Assembly (NCBI GenBank): GCA_046052065.1
Contig: JBJOND010000019.1
Location: 1-29,949, forward strand
Length of the DNA stretch: 29,949 nucleotides
Direction of reading: 5' to 3'
Source: CAINEC01 sp046052065
GTDB taxonomy: Bacteria; Bacteroidota; Bacteroidia; AKYH767-A; OLB10
This document shows positions 1 to 9,032 of this stretch, piece after piece. Position numbers and translations under genes: made by a program. Position 1 is the first letter of the stretch; every line of letters starts with the position of its first letter. The notes below the pieces were generated by a model. The model was given only the letters and a program-made list of their open reading frames with translations. It made no database searches and was not told the DNA's origin.

Positions 1-1132
1 TTGCTAATGAAACCAACAGTCCTGCGCCCCATTTATATTTTTCCGAAGTAAATAAAATAGCAGCATTTAATCCTGTTGCCATATTATACAAGGCTGCAGC
101 ACTTAGTATAACTACCACCATCCATGCGCTCTGATATCCCTCTGGTAAAAAAGAAAGTAAATCGCGGATATTAGCATTTACATTAATAAATAAAAATCCT
201 CCGACAATAAACATATAAAGCGAACTCTTGTAATAGATATCGTCAATTTCTTTCAGATTTTTTTCTTCCCATGCAAATGCAATTTTTGCAGATGCGATTT
301 TATCGAATGCATTTAATGGAGCTTCGATTATCGTTGCGACAAACGCTACCACTGTATAAATACCAACAAAACTAAGTGCCATGTATTTTCCCATTACAAT
401 CGAATCGAAATATTTTAATCCGATAGAAGCAACAGAAGCAAACCACAAAAGCAATCCGTAGGAAATCAGACGGAAAAACTTCTTCTCTTTAAAAGTAGTC
501 CAATCAATTTTTATTCCTGGCTTATCAAATACAAAAACATATATCAACAAAGCCAAAAGCTGCACTGCATATATTCCGACAAATGCAAAAATAAACTGAT
601 CAAGGTTTATCCATTTTAAAAAGTAAATCGAAACAACAGCAATCGTCATTAACCGTACTCCAATATCATTTAAATACGTTGGAATCGTCGATTTGAAATT
701 CGCATTACAATAAATAGAAATAACAGAGATAAACGAAATACAAAATATCAGAGGGAACACATATTGGAAAAATGTCACGAATAAGGGTGACTCCTGAATA
801 TATTGACTAAAAATAAAATCTTTAAATAATAAGATTAATACAGATGTTAACGCAAAACCAATCAGCGGAAACAACAACATGAATCCAAAATATCCATGGT
901 GCTTTTTGTCGATGTTTTTAAATATCGGAAAGAATCGTGTAGTAGCATTTCCAATTCCTAAAGGCACAAACATCGCAACGACTAAAGAAAATGAATACAG
1001 TAATCGTGTTAAACCTAGTTCTTCTTTCGTTAAAAAGTATGGTTGAATAACAATCAGATTTAAAAAACCAATTGCTAGTCCTATATAAACTGCAATGGTG
1101 TTTTTTATTCCTTGTCGTTTGATTACTCCCAT
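1..1132 (-). CDS. Wzx-like polysaccharide flippase (MOP superfamily), 3' end cut by window edge
   Basis: Open reading frame that runs off the left edge; about 377 codons are visible. The protein begins MGVIKRQGIKNTIAVYIG and is almost entirely hydrophobic, with at least ten apparent membrane segments separated by short basic loops. This layout, the N-terminal RQGIKNTI motif and the first-helix pattern are those of the polysaccharide biosynthesis / O-antigen flippase group of the MOP superfamily, which moves lipid-linked glycans across the inner membrane. The start codon lies one base beyond the stop codon of the AsnB-type gene at 1134-3020, so the two are surely co-transcribed. The family assignment is good. 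The actual substrate and the missing C-terminus cannot be judged. Confidence 0.8.
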   Translation of the reverse strand, partial: MGVIKRQGIKNTIAVYIGLAIGFLNLIVIQPYFLTKEELGLTRLLYSFSLVVAMFVPLGIGNATTRFFPIFKNIDKKHHGYFGFMLLFPLIGFALTSVLILLFKDFIFSQYIQESPLFVTFFQYVFPLIFCISFISVISIYCNANFKSTIPTYLNDIGVRLMTIAVVSIYFLKWINLDQFIFAFVGIYAVQLLALLIYVFVFDKPGIKIDWTTFKEKKFFRLISYGLLLWFASVASIGLKYFDSIVMGKYMALSFVGIYTVVAFVATIIEAPLNAFDKIASAKIAFAWEEKNLKEIDDIYYKSSLYMFIVGGFLFINVNANIRDLLSFLPEGYQSAWMVVVILSAAALYNMATGLNAAILFTSEKYKWGAGLLVSLA

Positions 1133-1133
1133 T

Positions 1134-3020
1134 TTAATTCCCCCACTTTTTAAACCATTGCAAATAGGTAAATACAAACCATAAGCGCTCGAAGTCGTGC
1201 ACTTTACCTGCTAAATAATCTTCTCGCAAGTGGCGAACTGCATTTGTATTAAGTAAATGATTTCCTTTCAAAGCTTCATCACCCATCACTTCCATCAACA
1301 AAGGTTTTAAATCATCTTTCATCCACTTCTTAACTGGAACACCAAAGCCCATTTTTGGTCGCTCCATTAACGACTTTGGAACATATTGATGCACGATATC
1401 TTTTAATATTCGCTTACCTACTCCGTTCTGCAATTTATATTCAGATGGTAAGGTAGCCACAAACTCAATCAGGCGATGATCTAAAAATGGCTCGCGACCT
1501 TCGAGTGATGCCGACATGGTAGCACGATCGACTTTCTGTAAAATATCATCTACTAAATAAGATTGATATTCTACTGCGAGCACTTGATTTAAAGGCGATA
1601 CTTTAGAAGAGAATTTCTCTCCGCTATTAAATGCTGTATTTAACTCTTTAAAATTAGCATTCAATAAAAGCCTTGCTTCACCAGCTGTAAATGTTTTATT
1701 AATACTATCAAATGCTTCTGCGTTTGTTTTCGCATTTAAAAAATCAATTAACTTTTCTATGCGATTGGCATTCGTTAAATTCTTATTCAGATTAATTGCA
1801 TTCAAAAAAGGAATTAATGCTTTTATGATTCCTGGTTTATTATTCCACTTTTTAAGATATGATTCCGCTTTCAAATGACGAGGATAACCAGCAAACAATT
1901 CATCACCTGCATCTGCGGATAGGGCCACCGTTACATGCTTCTTTGCAATCCTACTAACTAATGTTGTTGGAATCGCCGATGAGTCGCCAAAAGGCTCATC
2001 AAAAATATGAGGCAATTCAGGAATGATATCCTTTGCTGAATCGATGGTACATATTTCGGTAAAATGATTTGTTCCAATTTCTTTAGCTACTACTTCTGCA
2101 TAATTCGCTTCATTAAACGAAGCCTCTTCAAATCCGATGGTAAACGTATTTATTTGTCCGTATGATTTAGCTAATAAAGCAGCCACAGCAGTACTATCAT
2201 AACCACCACTCAAAAACACACCCACGGGCACATCGGCAATCATACGATATTTGAAGGCAGAAGTCAGCAATTCTTCTGTTCGTTGCTTAGCATCTTCGTA
2301 AGTTATTGAGTTATTAGGCTGATTGTAATAATCATTCACATCCCAATACTTGATATTCTTGCTCGAAAAACTGGATAAATCAAATTGTATATAATGTCCA
2401 GGCTCTAGCTTATAGCAATCTTGATAAATGGTATATGGAGCTGGAATACTTCCATTTTGAAAGTATAACGCCAACGCATTTACGTCGATGGTATGTTTAA
2501 ATGCAGGATGATTACGAAGTGCTTTTAATTCTGATCCCCAAATAATATTTCCATCGTAGTTCGAGAAGAACAAAGGCTTCACACCTGCTCTATCTCGAAT
2601 CAAGAATAATTGTTGTTTCGGAATATCTAAAATAGAAATAGCAAACATCCCTACTAATGAATGAATATAATCAATGCCTTTCAACTCATATCCTTTTAAA
2701 ACTACTTCTGTATCCGAAGAAGATTTAAAAACAACACCGCTTGAAATCAACTCCTGTTTTAGTTCTTGAAAATTATAAATCTCTCCATTCAACATGATAG
2801 CAATTGAACGATCATGATTGAACATGGGCTGATGTCCTGCCTCGCTTAAATCAAGGATACTAAGACGGCGAAATCCGAGGGCAGCGACTCCGAAATCAGC
2901 ATTTAAAAGCTCATAGCCCGCATCATCTGGTCCGCGATGCACCAATGAATCCGTCATATTCCGAAGAATATCCTCTCCGAAAACGCCTTTTTTATCGATG
3001 TATCCTGTAAAGCCGCACAT
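1134..3020 (-). CDS. asnB: AsnB-type glutamine-hydrolysing amidotransferase (asparagine synthase family), copy 1
   Basis: 628 residues. The N-terminal class II glutamine amidotransferase domain starts MCGF, so Cys2 is the nucleophile exposed after Met removal, which also fixes the start codon. RGPDD is at 29-33 and NGEIYN near 79-84. The C-terminal synthetase domain has the ATP pyrophosphatase P-loop at 271-277, here SGGYDST instead of the usual SGGLDSS or SGGIDSS, followed by SADAGDELFAGYP and EGREPFLDHR. Free asparagine synthesis is the textbook reaction. In polysaccharide loci, however, homologues amidate uronic acids or related sugars, and the flippase one base downstream and the methyltransferase genes upstream favour that role. 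It is paralogous to the gene at 5911-7737. Family certain, substrate inferred. Confidence 0.9.
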   Translation of the reverse strand: MCGFTGYIDKKGVFGEDILRNMTDSLVHRGPDDAGYELLNADFGVAALGFRRLSILDLSEAGHQPMFNHDRSIAIMLNGEIYNFQELKQELISSGVVFKSSSDTEVVLKGYELKGIDYIHSLVGMFAISILDIPKQQLFLIRDRAGVKPLFFSNYDGNIIWGSELKALRNHPAFKHTIDVNALALYFQNGSIPAPYTIYQDCYKLEPGHYIQFDLSSFSSKNIKYWDVNDYYNQPNNSITYEDAKQRTEELLTSAFKYRMIADVPVGVFLSGGYDSTAVAALLAKSYGQINTFTIGFEEASFNEANYAEVVAKEIGTNHFTEICTIDSAKDIIPELPHIFDEPFGDSSAIPTTLVSRIAKKHVTVALSADAGDELFAGYPRHLKAESYLKKWNNKPGIIKALIPFLNAINLNKNLTNANRIEKLIDFLNAKTNAEAFDSINKTFTAGEARLLLNANFKELNTAFNSGEKFSSKVSPLNQVLAVEYQSYLVDDILQKVDRATMSASLEGREPFLDHRLIEFVATLPSEYKLQNGVGKRILKDIVHQYVPKSLMERPKMGFGVPVKKWMKDDLKPLLMEVMGDEALKGNHLLNTNAVRHLREDYLAGKVHDFERLWFVFTYLQWFKKWGN

Positions 3021-3033
3021 AAATTAAGATTCA

Positions 3034-3041
3034 CAAATCTA
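3034..3041 (-). promoter_or_regulatory. Candidate Bacteroidota -7 box for the asnB/flippase unit
   Basis: On the minus strand this reads TAGATTTG, an exact match to the Bacteroidota -7 consensus TAnnTTTG, ending 13 bases before the ATG at 3020. No TTG -33 element is seen 17-21 bases upstream. The intergenic space between the divergent units is only 68 bases (3021-3088), so both promoters must lie in it. No exact rightward -7 box was found. Confidence 0.4.
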
Positions 3042-3088
3042 ATAAATAGGATGATAATTATTATTTGGTATTTTTAGGGCACTGAAAT

Positions 3089-4036
3089 ATGAGCACTTTA
3101 TTCCCTTATTCCTCTCCTGTTACCCTTAAAGAATTGAATCTTGCAGGAGATCACCTCGTTAATTCCGATGGAGAATCCTTCCCAGTTGTGAATGACATTC
3201 CTCGTTTTGTCCCTCAGGAGAACTACGCTTCTGCTTTTGGATTACAATGGAAAACCTATGCCAAGACGCAATTAGATAGTTTTAGCAATACGAGTATCAC
3301 CCAAGATCGTTTAGAGCGTTGCTTAGGCATGCCTATCAGCGGACTAAAAGACAAAACGGTTTTAGAGGTTGGAGCTGGTGCGGGCCGTTTTACAGAACTA
3401 TTGGTGAAAGGTGGTGGATTAATTCACTCCATCGATTTAAGTGTGGCGGTTGATGTGAATAAAGAAAATATAGGCAATGCTCCTAATTATCAAATTGCGC
3501 AGGCAAGTGTGTATGATATTCCGTATGCGGATAATCTTTTTGATTATGTTGTTTGCTTAGGCGTGATACAACATACACCAGATCCAGAAAAAACCATCAA
3601 ATGCTTATTTGAAAAAGTGAAGCCAGGTGGTGTTTTAGTTATTGATCATTATATTTGGAGGATTGGTTATTACTCTACATTAACGCCAATTTTCAGAGCT
3701 ATTTTAAAAGAAATGAAGCCTGAAAAATCACAGCGCATCGTAAATAATTTAGTCGACTTTTTCTTCCCGATACATTGGAATTTTAAAGACAGAGGAATTA
3801 TCAATTGGTTAGTGCATCGTGTTTCCCCATTGATTGTTTACATACGTGAATTTCCTGAGCAAGACCGACAATTTCATTACGAATGGAGTAAGTTAGACAC
3901 CTATGATCAGCTAACAGATTACTACAAACATCTGCGTAGCATGGATGATATTCGTAAAACGCTAGAAGGTTTAAACGGGAAAAACATCTGGATGAACAAA
4001 GGCGGGAATGGTGTTGAAGCAAGATGTTCAAAATAA
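3089..4036 (+). CDS. Class I SAM-dependent methyltransferase
   Basis: 315 residues. SAM-binding motif I, VLEVGAGAGRF, is at 91-101. An acidic residue after strand 2 (HSIDLS) and a motif IV-like stretch DYVVCLGVIQHTPDPE near 151-166 complete a Rossmann methyltransferase core. The first 40 residues end in NDIPRFV and look like the Trm112-type N-terminal segment found in many sugar or nucleoside methyltransferases, but the usual zinc-binding cysteines are absent. The C-terminal 130 residues are helical and unassigned. First gene of a rightward three-gene unit; the next gene overlaps its end. The setting between polysaccharide genes suggests O- or C-methylation of a sugar or of a lipid-linked intermediate. 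The substrate is not readable from sequence. Confidence 0.8.
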   Translation: MSTLFPYSSPVTLKELNLAGDHLVNSDGESFPVVNDIPRFVPQENYASAFGLQWKTYAKTQLDSFSNTSITQDRLERCLGMPISGLKDKTVLEVGAGAGRFTELLVKGGGLIHSIDLSVAVDVNKENIGNAPNYQIAQASVYDIPYADNLFDYVVCLGVIQHTPDPEKTIKCLFEKVKPGGVLVIDHYIWRIGYYSTLTPIFRAILKEMKPEKSQRIVNNLVDFFFPIHWNFKDRGIINWLVHRVSPLIVYIREFPEQDRQFHYEWSKLDTYDQLTDYYKHLRSMDDIRKTLEGLNGKNIWMNKGGNGVEARCSK

Positions 4037-4862
4037 TTATCAAATGTCACAAGTAGATAAAGCAAGTAAAGAATACTGGACCTCATTTTGGAATCAATTA
4101 CCCTTGCCTGCTCCTATTGATTTATCAAGTAAAGGCCTTTTAAATTATAGCATTCGCAAAATTGATACTGTATATGCTAAATATTTATCGCACTTAAAAG
4201 GTAAGCAAGCGAAAGTATTAGAGTTAGGTTGTGGCAATTCTGTTTTCTTGAGTTATTTTCATCAGCAATTTGGATTAGAAATTTACGGATTAGACTATAG
4301 CGAATTAGGATGTAATCAAACGGAAAAAATTCTACAGCGCGACGGAATCAAAGGAGAAATTATACAAGGTGATATTTTTAATCCGCCGCAGGAATTAATT
4401 GGTGTATTTGATGTAGTTTGTTCATTCGGCGTATTGGAACATTTTGAAGATTCAGTAAATACTATAAATGCATTTAAAAAGTTTTTGAAACCTGGAGGTA
4501 TTTTAATCACAACTGTTCCCTATTTGAAAGGCGCAACTGGTATCCTACAAAAAATAATGAACAAGCCTGTTTACGATATTCATGTATTGATGAATAAGAC
4601 TGATGTGAACAGCTTTTTATATCAAGCAGGACTTGACATAAACTATTGTGAATACCATTTGCCCATATCCTTTGGCGTTACATTAGAACAGCATGAAGGA
4701 AAACCAATTTCATTTCTTGGAATGAAAAAGTTGATATTAAAATCACTTCAAGTTATTTCAAAAATATTCTGGTGGATAGATGACAACATTATAAAATTGC
4801 CTGTATTGCCATTTTTTACAGCCGGGATTATTTCTGTTGCTACACTTAACGAAAAAAAATAA
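4008..4862 (+). CDS. Class I SAM-dependent methyltransferase
   Basis: 284 residues from the ATG at 4008, which overlaps the preceding gene by 29 bases. An in-frame ATG at 4044 (Met13, MSQVDKASKEYW) would give a 272-residue product starting just after the upstream stop. Both starts are plausible; the methyltransferase fold does not need the first 12 residues. Motif I is VLELGCGNS at 70-78, followed by YGLDYSELG and a motif IV-like segment FDVVCSFGVLEHFED, then LKPGG. This is the UbiE/Coq5-like methyltransferase pattern. The C-terminal end is hydrophobic (LPFFTAGIISVATL) and could sit at the membrane. The stop codon overlaps the next start in a TAATG arrangement, so translation is probably coupled. 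Likely acts on the surface polymer; substrate unknown. Confidence 0.78.
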   Translation: MVLKQDVQNNYQMSQVDKASKEYWTSFWNQLPLPAPIDLSSKGLLNYSIRKIDTVYAKYLSHLKGKQAKVLELGCGNSVFLSYFHQQFGLEIYGLDYSELGCNQTEKILQRDGIKGEIIQGDIFNPPQELIGVFDVVCSFGVLEHFEDSVNTINAFKKFLKPGGILITTVPYLKGATGILQKIMNKPVYDIHVLMNKTDVNSFLYQAGLDINYCEYHLPISFGVTLEQHEGKPISFLGMKKLILKSLQVISKIFWWIDDNIIKLPVLPFFTAGIISVATLNEKK

Positions 4863-5914
4863 TGGCTATACTTTATTTTCATACAGGTAGTTCATCGTTT
4901 GTAAATAAAGACATTACTATACTTTCTGAAATTGACGAAGTAAAAGTATTTGCATTTCATAGTGACAAAAAATGGAAAACACCTTTTTTACTGATTAAGC
5001 AGAAACTATTTATTCTGCGACATCTATTCTCTACCCAATTATATGTTGCTCAGTTTGCAGGTTATCATGGTTTCCTTCCGGGATTATTTGCTCGACTTAC
5101 CCGAACAAACTTTTTAGTAGTTGCAGGTGGTACCGACTGTGTATCATTTCCAGCGATTGGCTATGGAAATTTTAATAAATCCCTACTGGGTCTATTTACA
5201 AAACTATCTTTTCGTTTAGCCACTCACGTTAGTCCCAAACACCAAAGCCTTATAGAATACGATTATCATTACGATAAAAGCATTCCTACGCATCAAGGCA
5301 TAAAAGCCTTTGTATCTAATTACAAAACTCCAACTACAGTCATAGCAAATGGCTATAATGATAAATCATTCTTTTGCTCATCAGATAAAAAGAAAAAATC
5401 TTTTATTACGGTAACGGGCGGATTAGAATTCTCCTTTCAGCAGCAACTAAAAGGGATTGATTTAATTTTGAAAGTGGCGAAAGAATTTCCTGATTGTGAA
5501 TTTACGATTGTTGGTGTACCATCTTTTGTAAAACTACCGATCACTTCTGCTAACGTGAAAACAATTCCTCCAACAAAAAACAGCGAATTGCAGAAACTAT
5601 ATAGCGAAAATCAATTCTACTTGCAACTTTCAATGGCAGAGGGATTCCCAAATGCTTTATGTGAATCCATGCTTTGTGAATGTGTTCCTATTGTATCCAA
5701 TGTTTTTTCAATGCCTGAAATTGTAGAGTCTTCCGGATTTATTTTAAAAGAAAGAAATGTTGAGCTACTAAAAGAATTAATTCAAACAGCTATTTTAACA
5801 ACAGATAACGAACTTGATTCGAGAGGTGAATTAGCGAGGGAAATAATTAGTGAAAAATACTCGCTTAAAAACAGAAGAGAGAAATTAATCGCTGTGGTAA
5901 AAGGTTTGAATTAA
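4862..5914 (+). CDS. GT-B glycosyltransferase, family 4-like
   Basis: 350 residues, no signal peptide, so probably cytoplasmic and membrane-associated. The C-terminal half has the retaining GT-B donor-site signature: TVTGGLEF near 183-190, a strand-helix TIVGVPS segment, and the E-x7-E motif with Glu260 and Glu268 in AEGFPNALCESML, followed by PIVSNV. The N-terminal half has FLVVAGGTD near 84-92 and ANGYNDKSFF at 162-171. Starts on the A of the preceding TAA (TAATG). Its own stop overlaps the stop of the convergent gene at 5911-7737 within a single TTAA. The role would be addition of a sugar during assembly of the polysaccharide made by this locus. Confidence 0.82.
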   Translation: MAILYFHTGSSSFVNKDITILSEIDEVKVFAFHSDKKWKTPFLLIKQKLFILRHLFSTQLYVAQFAGYHGFLPGLFARLTRTNFLVVAGGTDCVSFPAIGYGNFNKSLLGLFTKLSFRLATHVSPKHQSLIEYDYHYDKSIPTHQGIKAFVSNYKTPTTVIANGYNDKSFFCSSDKKKKSFITVTGGLEFSFQQQLKGIDLILKVAKEFPDCEFTIVGVPSFVKLPITSANVKTIPPTKNSELQKLYSENQFYLQLSMAEGFPNALCESMLCECVPIVSNVFSMPEIVESSGFILKERNVELLKELIQTAILTTDNELDSRGELAREIISEKYSLKNRREKLIAVVKGLN

Positions 5915-7737
5915 ATTCGCTCCATCCAATATTTAAGTGTTACTAATCGCCAAACAAGATTCGCATTTTTATTGTTTCCTGCTTTAAACTCTTCAATTAG
6001 CAATTTGCATTTTTGAGCATTTAAAAAAGGAATGTCGTCGAAGCGCTGATCTAATAAAAACTTCAGCGGACCTCTCAACCATTTAATTTCTCCTGGAGTA
6101 ACAAATCCCTTTTTATCGGTGCGGTTGGTAATTGCATCAGGCAATATTCCAGTCATGCTATCTCGTAAAATACGCTTTGTTTTGCCTTGATAAATCTTCG
6201 CATCATCAGGCAATGTAAACGCGAACTCAACTATACGATGATCTAAAAATGGTACACGAGACTCGATTGAAAAGGCCATCGAATTACGATCTTCAAATTG
6301 CAGCAAAGTAGGAAGCAACGTTGTTTTATTCAAATGATATAAGAAATTATTCAATCGTGAACCTTTCTTATTTAACAATCGAAAAGGAACGCGTGGCTCC
6401 AACGACAAGAAAGGATAATAACGTTTATACTCTAGTGCGTATAATTTTTGTTCATCAGATATAAGCGACAACGCACTCTTAAGAAACAAATCTACTTTCT
6501 TGGTAAAACTAAATTGTTGCGTACTTGCATGCGCATTAATTTCTTTCCAAATACTAGCCCAATGTTGCTTACTCATTATGTCGGCTAGCAACCGATAATA
6601 ACTGTGCATATAGCCCCCTAAGCACTCATCAGAACCTTGTCCATCTAACAACACCTTTACTCCATGCTGATGCGCTAATTGCATCACAAAGTACTGTGAA
6701 ATTGGTGAAGAACCTGCTAAAGGAACATCCGCAAAATAAATGGCTTTGTCGAATGCATTCGCAATATCATCATCAGAAGGAGAAAAATAATATGGCTCAA
6801 TAGAAGGATATTTATTGACTACCTCTTTCACCCACTTACGCTCATCTACAGCGCCTTCTCCCTCGTAAAACACATTAAATGCTTTAAGCTTTTTATCAGG
6901 ATATAATGTACCGACAACAGATGCAATCGTAGAACTATCCAAGCCACCGCTCAAGCAACATCCAACTTCTACATCGCTGCGCATGTGCAATTGAATACTA
7001 TTGAACAACAAATCACGCATCTGATTTACATTATCAGCATAAGATGAGTTATTAGATTGCACAGTATTAATATCCCACCAGGATGTTACTTTAATCATCC
7101 TTTGATTATACACAAGATTACATCCTGCAGGTAACGATTCAATTGAATTAAAATAAGTAGAAGCTGGTAAATGATTCCATCCCAATTGAAGTCCCATTGA
7201 AATTTGATCTTCATTCAGCTCATTCTTAAAAACAAGTGTTTCCTTGAGTGCCTTTATTTCTGATGCGAAATAAAATTTATTTCCCTTATGGATATAGTAA
7301 AACGGCTTTATTCCGAATCGATCGCGGGAACAAAACAATTTCTTGGTGGTATTATTCCACAAAGCAAATGCCCACATACCTACAAAATTATCTACACAGC
7401 GCTCACCCCATTCTTGATATGCTGCAAGAATTACTTCAGTATCGGTACCCGTTTTAAACTCGTATCCTTTTTTCTTTAACTCCTCACGAACCTCCAGGTA
7501 ATTATAAATCTCTCCGTTAAAAATGATGGAATAATCATTAAAATGCATGGGCTGTTTTCCATCTTCTGATAAATCTAAAATAGAAAGACGGTTATGTCCA
7601 AGTGCTAATTCATTATGAAACCATTCACCACGCGCATCTGGTCCACGGTGAGCAATAGCCACCAACATATTCTCTAACGTTTCATTACGTTGTGAACCAT
7701 TTAAAGTATCATCAATAAATCCTGCTATGCCACACAT
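5911..7737 (-). CDS. asnB: AsnB-type glutamine-hydrolysing amidotransferase (asparagine synthase family), copy 2
   Basis: 608 residues. It starts MCGIAGFI with Cys2 as the glutaminase nucleophile. RGPDARGEW begins at 31, NGEIYNYLEVREEL at 74, and the canonical P-loop SGGLDSS is at 263-269. DGQGSDECLGGY and ESRVPFLDHR follow. The active-site set is complete and, unlike copy 1, has the standard Leu in the P-loop. Third gene of the leftward YfhO / glycosyltransferase / asnB unit, 3 bases after the glycosyltransferase stop. The two copies differ clearly in sequence, so they are not a recent tandem duplication. Copy 2 could be the true asparagine synthetase or a second sugar amidotransferase; the polysaccharide context supports the latter. 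Confidence 0.9.
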   Translation of the reverse strand: MCGIAGFIDDTLNGSQRNETLENMLVAIAHRGPDARGEWFHNELALGHNRLSILDLSEDGKQPMHFNDYSIIFNGEIYNYLEVREELKKKGYEFKTGTDTEVILAAYQEWGERCVDNFVGMWAFALWNNTTKKLFCSRDRFGIKPFYYIHKGNKFYFASEIKALKETLVFKNELNEDQISMGLQLGWNHLPASTYFNSIESLPAGCNLVYNQRMIKVTSWWDINTVQSNNSSYADNVNQMRDLLFNSIQLHMRSDVEVGCCLSGGLDSSTIASVVGTLYPDKKLKAFNVFYEGEGAVDERKWVKEVVNKYPSIEPYYFSPSDDDIANAFDKAIYFADVPLAGSSPISQYFVMQLAHQHGVKVLLDGQGSDECLGGYMHSYYRLLADIMSKQHWASIWKEINAHASTQQFSFTKKVDLFLKSALSLISDEQKLYALEYKRYYPFLSLEPRVPFRLLNKKGSRLNNFLYHLNKTTLLPTLLQFEDRNSMAFSIESRVPFLDHRIVEFAFTLPDDAKIYQGKTKRILRDSMTGILPDAITNRTDKKGFVTPGEIKWLRGPLKFLLDQRFDDIPFLNAQKCKLLIEEFKAGNNKNANLVWRLVTLKYWMERI

Positions 7738-7740
7738 AAA

Positions 7741-9027
7741 CTACAAGTTACTAATTATTGTTGAAAGTTGATTCGTTAATTGCCTGCGTGTATATTTTTT
7801 CACTTCGTTCGAATTAATTTGACTTGAACGATCATTGTTAATTTCATCCGACAAAAAGTCAAACAAACCTGTCTTATCGTTTCTATCAAACATTCTTCCT
7901 GCTTGGCATTCTTTTAATATCGTAGCGGCATCTCCGTTAGAAGGACCAATACCCACAATTCTTTTTCCAGCACCAAGATATTCGAATAATTTGCCAGTTA
8001 AAATCCCTTCAGCACCTGGTGCGTCAGGAATGACGAGTAATAATAGATTCGTCGATAGCATATAACGAACAGCTTCCTGATGAGCAACATGTCCAATGAA
8101 CTCAGAATTGATACCTAGTTCATTCAGCTTTTCTTTAATCGAAACAGGAACACTTCCAACAAATCTGAAAACTAAATGCTCAATATTATTTTGCTGAATC
8201 ACCTTTGCTAATGCTTCAAAAAAAACAGATGGTTTATAAGAGTCGGCCATTGTACCAACATAGGTAATATAAAATTTATCAGAATTCTTTTTTCCTGAGA
8301 CTTCAAAATCGCTTTCATCATATCCATTAGGCAACACATGTATCTTATCGACATTCACTTTTAGCGATTTTTCAGCGAATGCATATTTGATATAACTACT
8401 AACAACTAAAGCAGCATCGGCTCTCTCTAAAACTTTTTTCTCGAGCGAACGATCTTTCTTCTTTGCCCAATCAGTATGCAATAATTCTTTGTAGTAATAA
8501 ATATCTGTCCATGGATCACGCAAATCAGCTATCCATTTTAAATGTGGAAACTCCTTCTTTAAATTCAATCCGATCAATTGAGAACTATGAGGTGGTGAAG
8601 AAATCAAGATACAATCAATCTGATGTTCACGAATTAACTCTGCAGCCTTTTTTGTAGCATACTTCACCCAACCTATTCGAGCATCAGGAATGAAAAAATT
8701 TCCACGAATCCATTTTAAAACATCCTGAACGAAAGAAGATTTTTTCTGATTGGTAAATCCACCATACGGCACTTTATCTTTTCCAGCGATAGCGGATAAA
8801 ATATTTAAAGCTTCAAAAGATTTAGTGTAACTGATATTTAAATTTTCCGGCACTGAAGCTTTTAACGACTCATCTTTTACAGGATAACTAGCGTAGGTGG
8901 GATCAACAGTAAGCACATAGGGAATACAGTTATAATCGCCTAAATACTTTGCGAAATGCAGAGTGCGCTGCACCCCTGCTCCTCCACTTGGTGGCCAATA
9001 ATACGTTATGATGAGTACTTTCTTCAC
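7741..9027 (-). CDS. Glycosyltransferase family 4 protein
   Basis: 428 residues. The N-terminus, KKVLIITYYWPPSGGAGVQRT, is the acceptor-domain start typical of Bacteroidota family 4 glycosyltransferases. Further features are DLRDPWTD near 168, a basic linker with HVLPNGYDESDF near 231-242, KFYITYVGTMADSYKP, and a donor-binding end with a Glu-rich GILTGKLFEYLGAGKRIVGI segment near 343-362. No signal peptide. Lies 5 bases after the YfhO-type gene and 3 bases before the second AsnB gene, so all three should be one transcript. Cytoplasmic addition of a sugar to a lipid-linked precursor is the expected role. Sugar donor unknown. Confidence 0.85.
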   Translation of the reverse strand: MKKVLIITYYWPPSGGAGVQRTLHFAKYLGDYNCIPYVLTVDPTYASYPVKDESLKASVPENLNISYTKSFEALNILSAIAGKDKVPYGGFTNQKKSSFVQDVLKWIRGNFFIPDARIGWVKYATKKAAELIREHQIDCILISSPPHSSQLIGLNLKKEFPHLKWIADLRDPWTDIYYYKELLHTDWAKKKDRSLEKKVLERADAALVVSSYIKYAFAEKSLKVNVDKIHVLPNGYDESDFEVSGKKNSDKFYITYVGTMADSYKPSVFFEALAKVIQQNNIEHLVFRFVGSVPVSIKEKLNELGINSEFIGHVAHQEAVRYMLSTNLLLLVIPDAPGAEGILTGKLFEYLGAGKRIVGIGPSNGDAATILKECQAGRMFDRNDKTGLFDFLSDEINNDRSSQINSNEVKKYTRRQLTNQLSTIISNL

Positions 9028-9032
9028 GACGG

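Noticed and set aside
3801..4043. 80-codon minus-strand reading frame
   Set aside because: Lies over the end of the first methyltransferase gene, has no recognisable protein features, and the plus-strand gene has clear motifs.
7248..7479. Two overlapping plus-strand reading frames
   Set aside because: Antisense to the well-supported AsnB copy 2; composition looks like a reverse-complement shadow.
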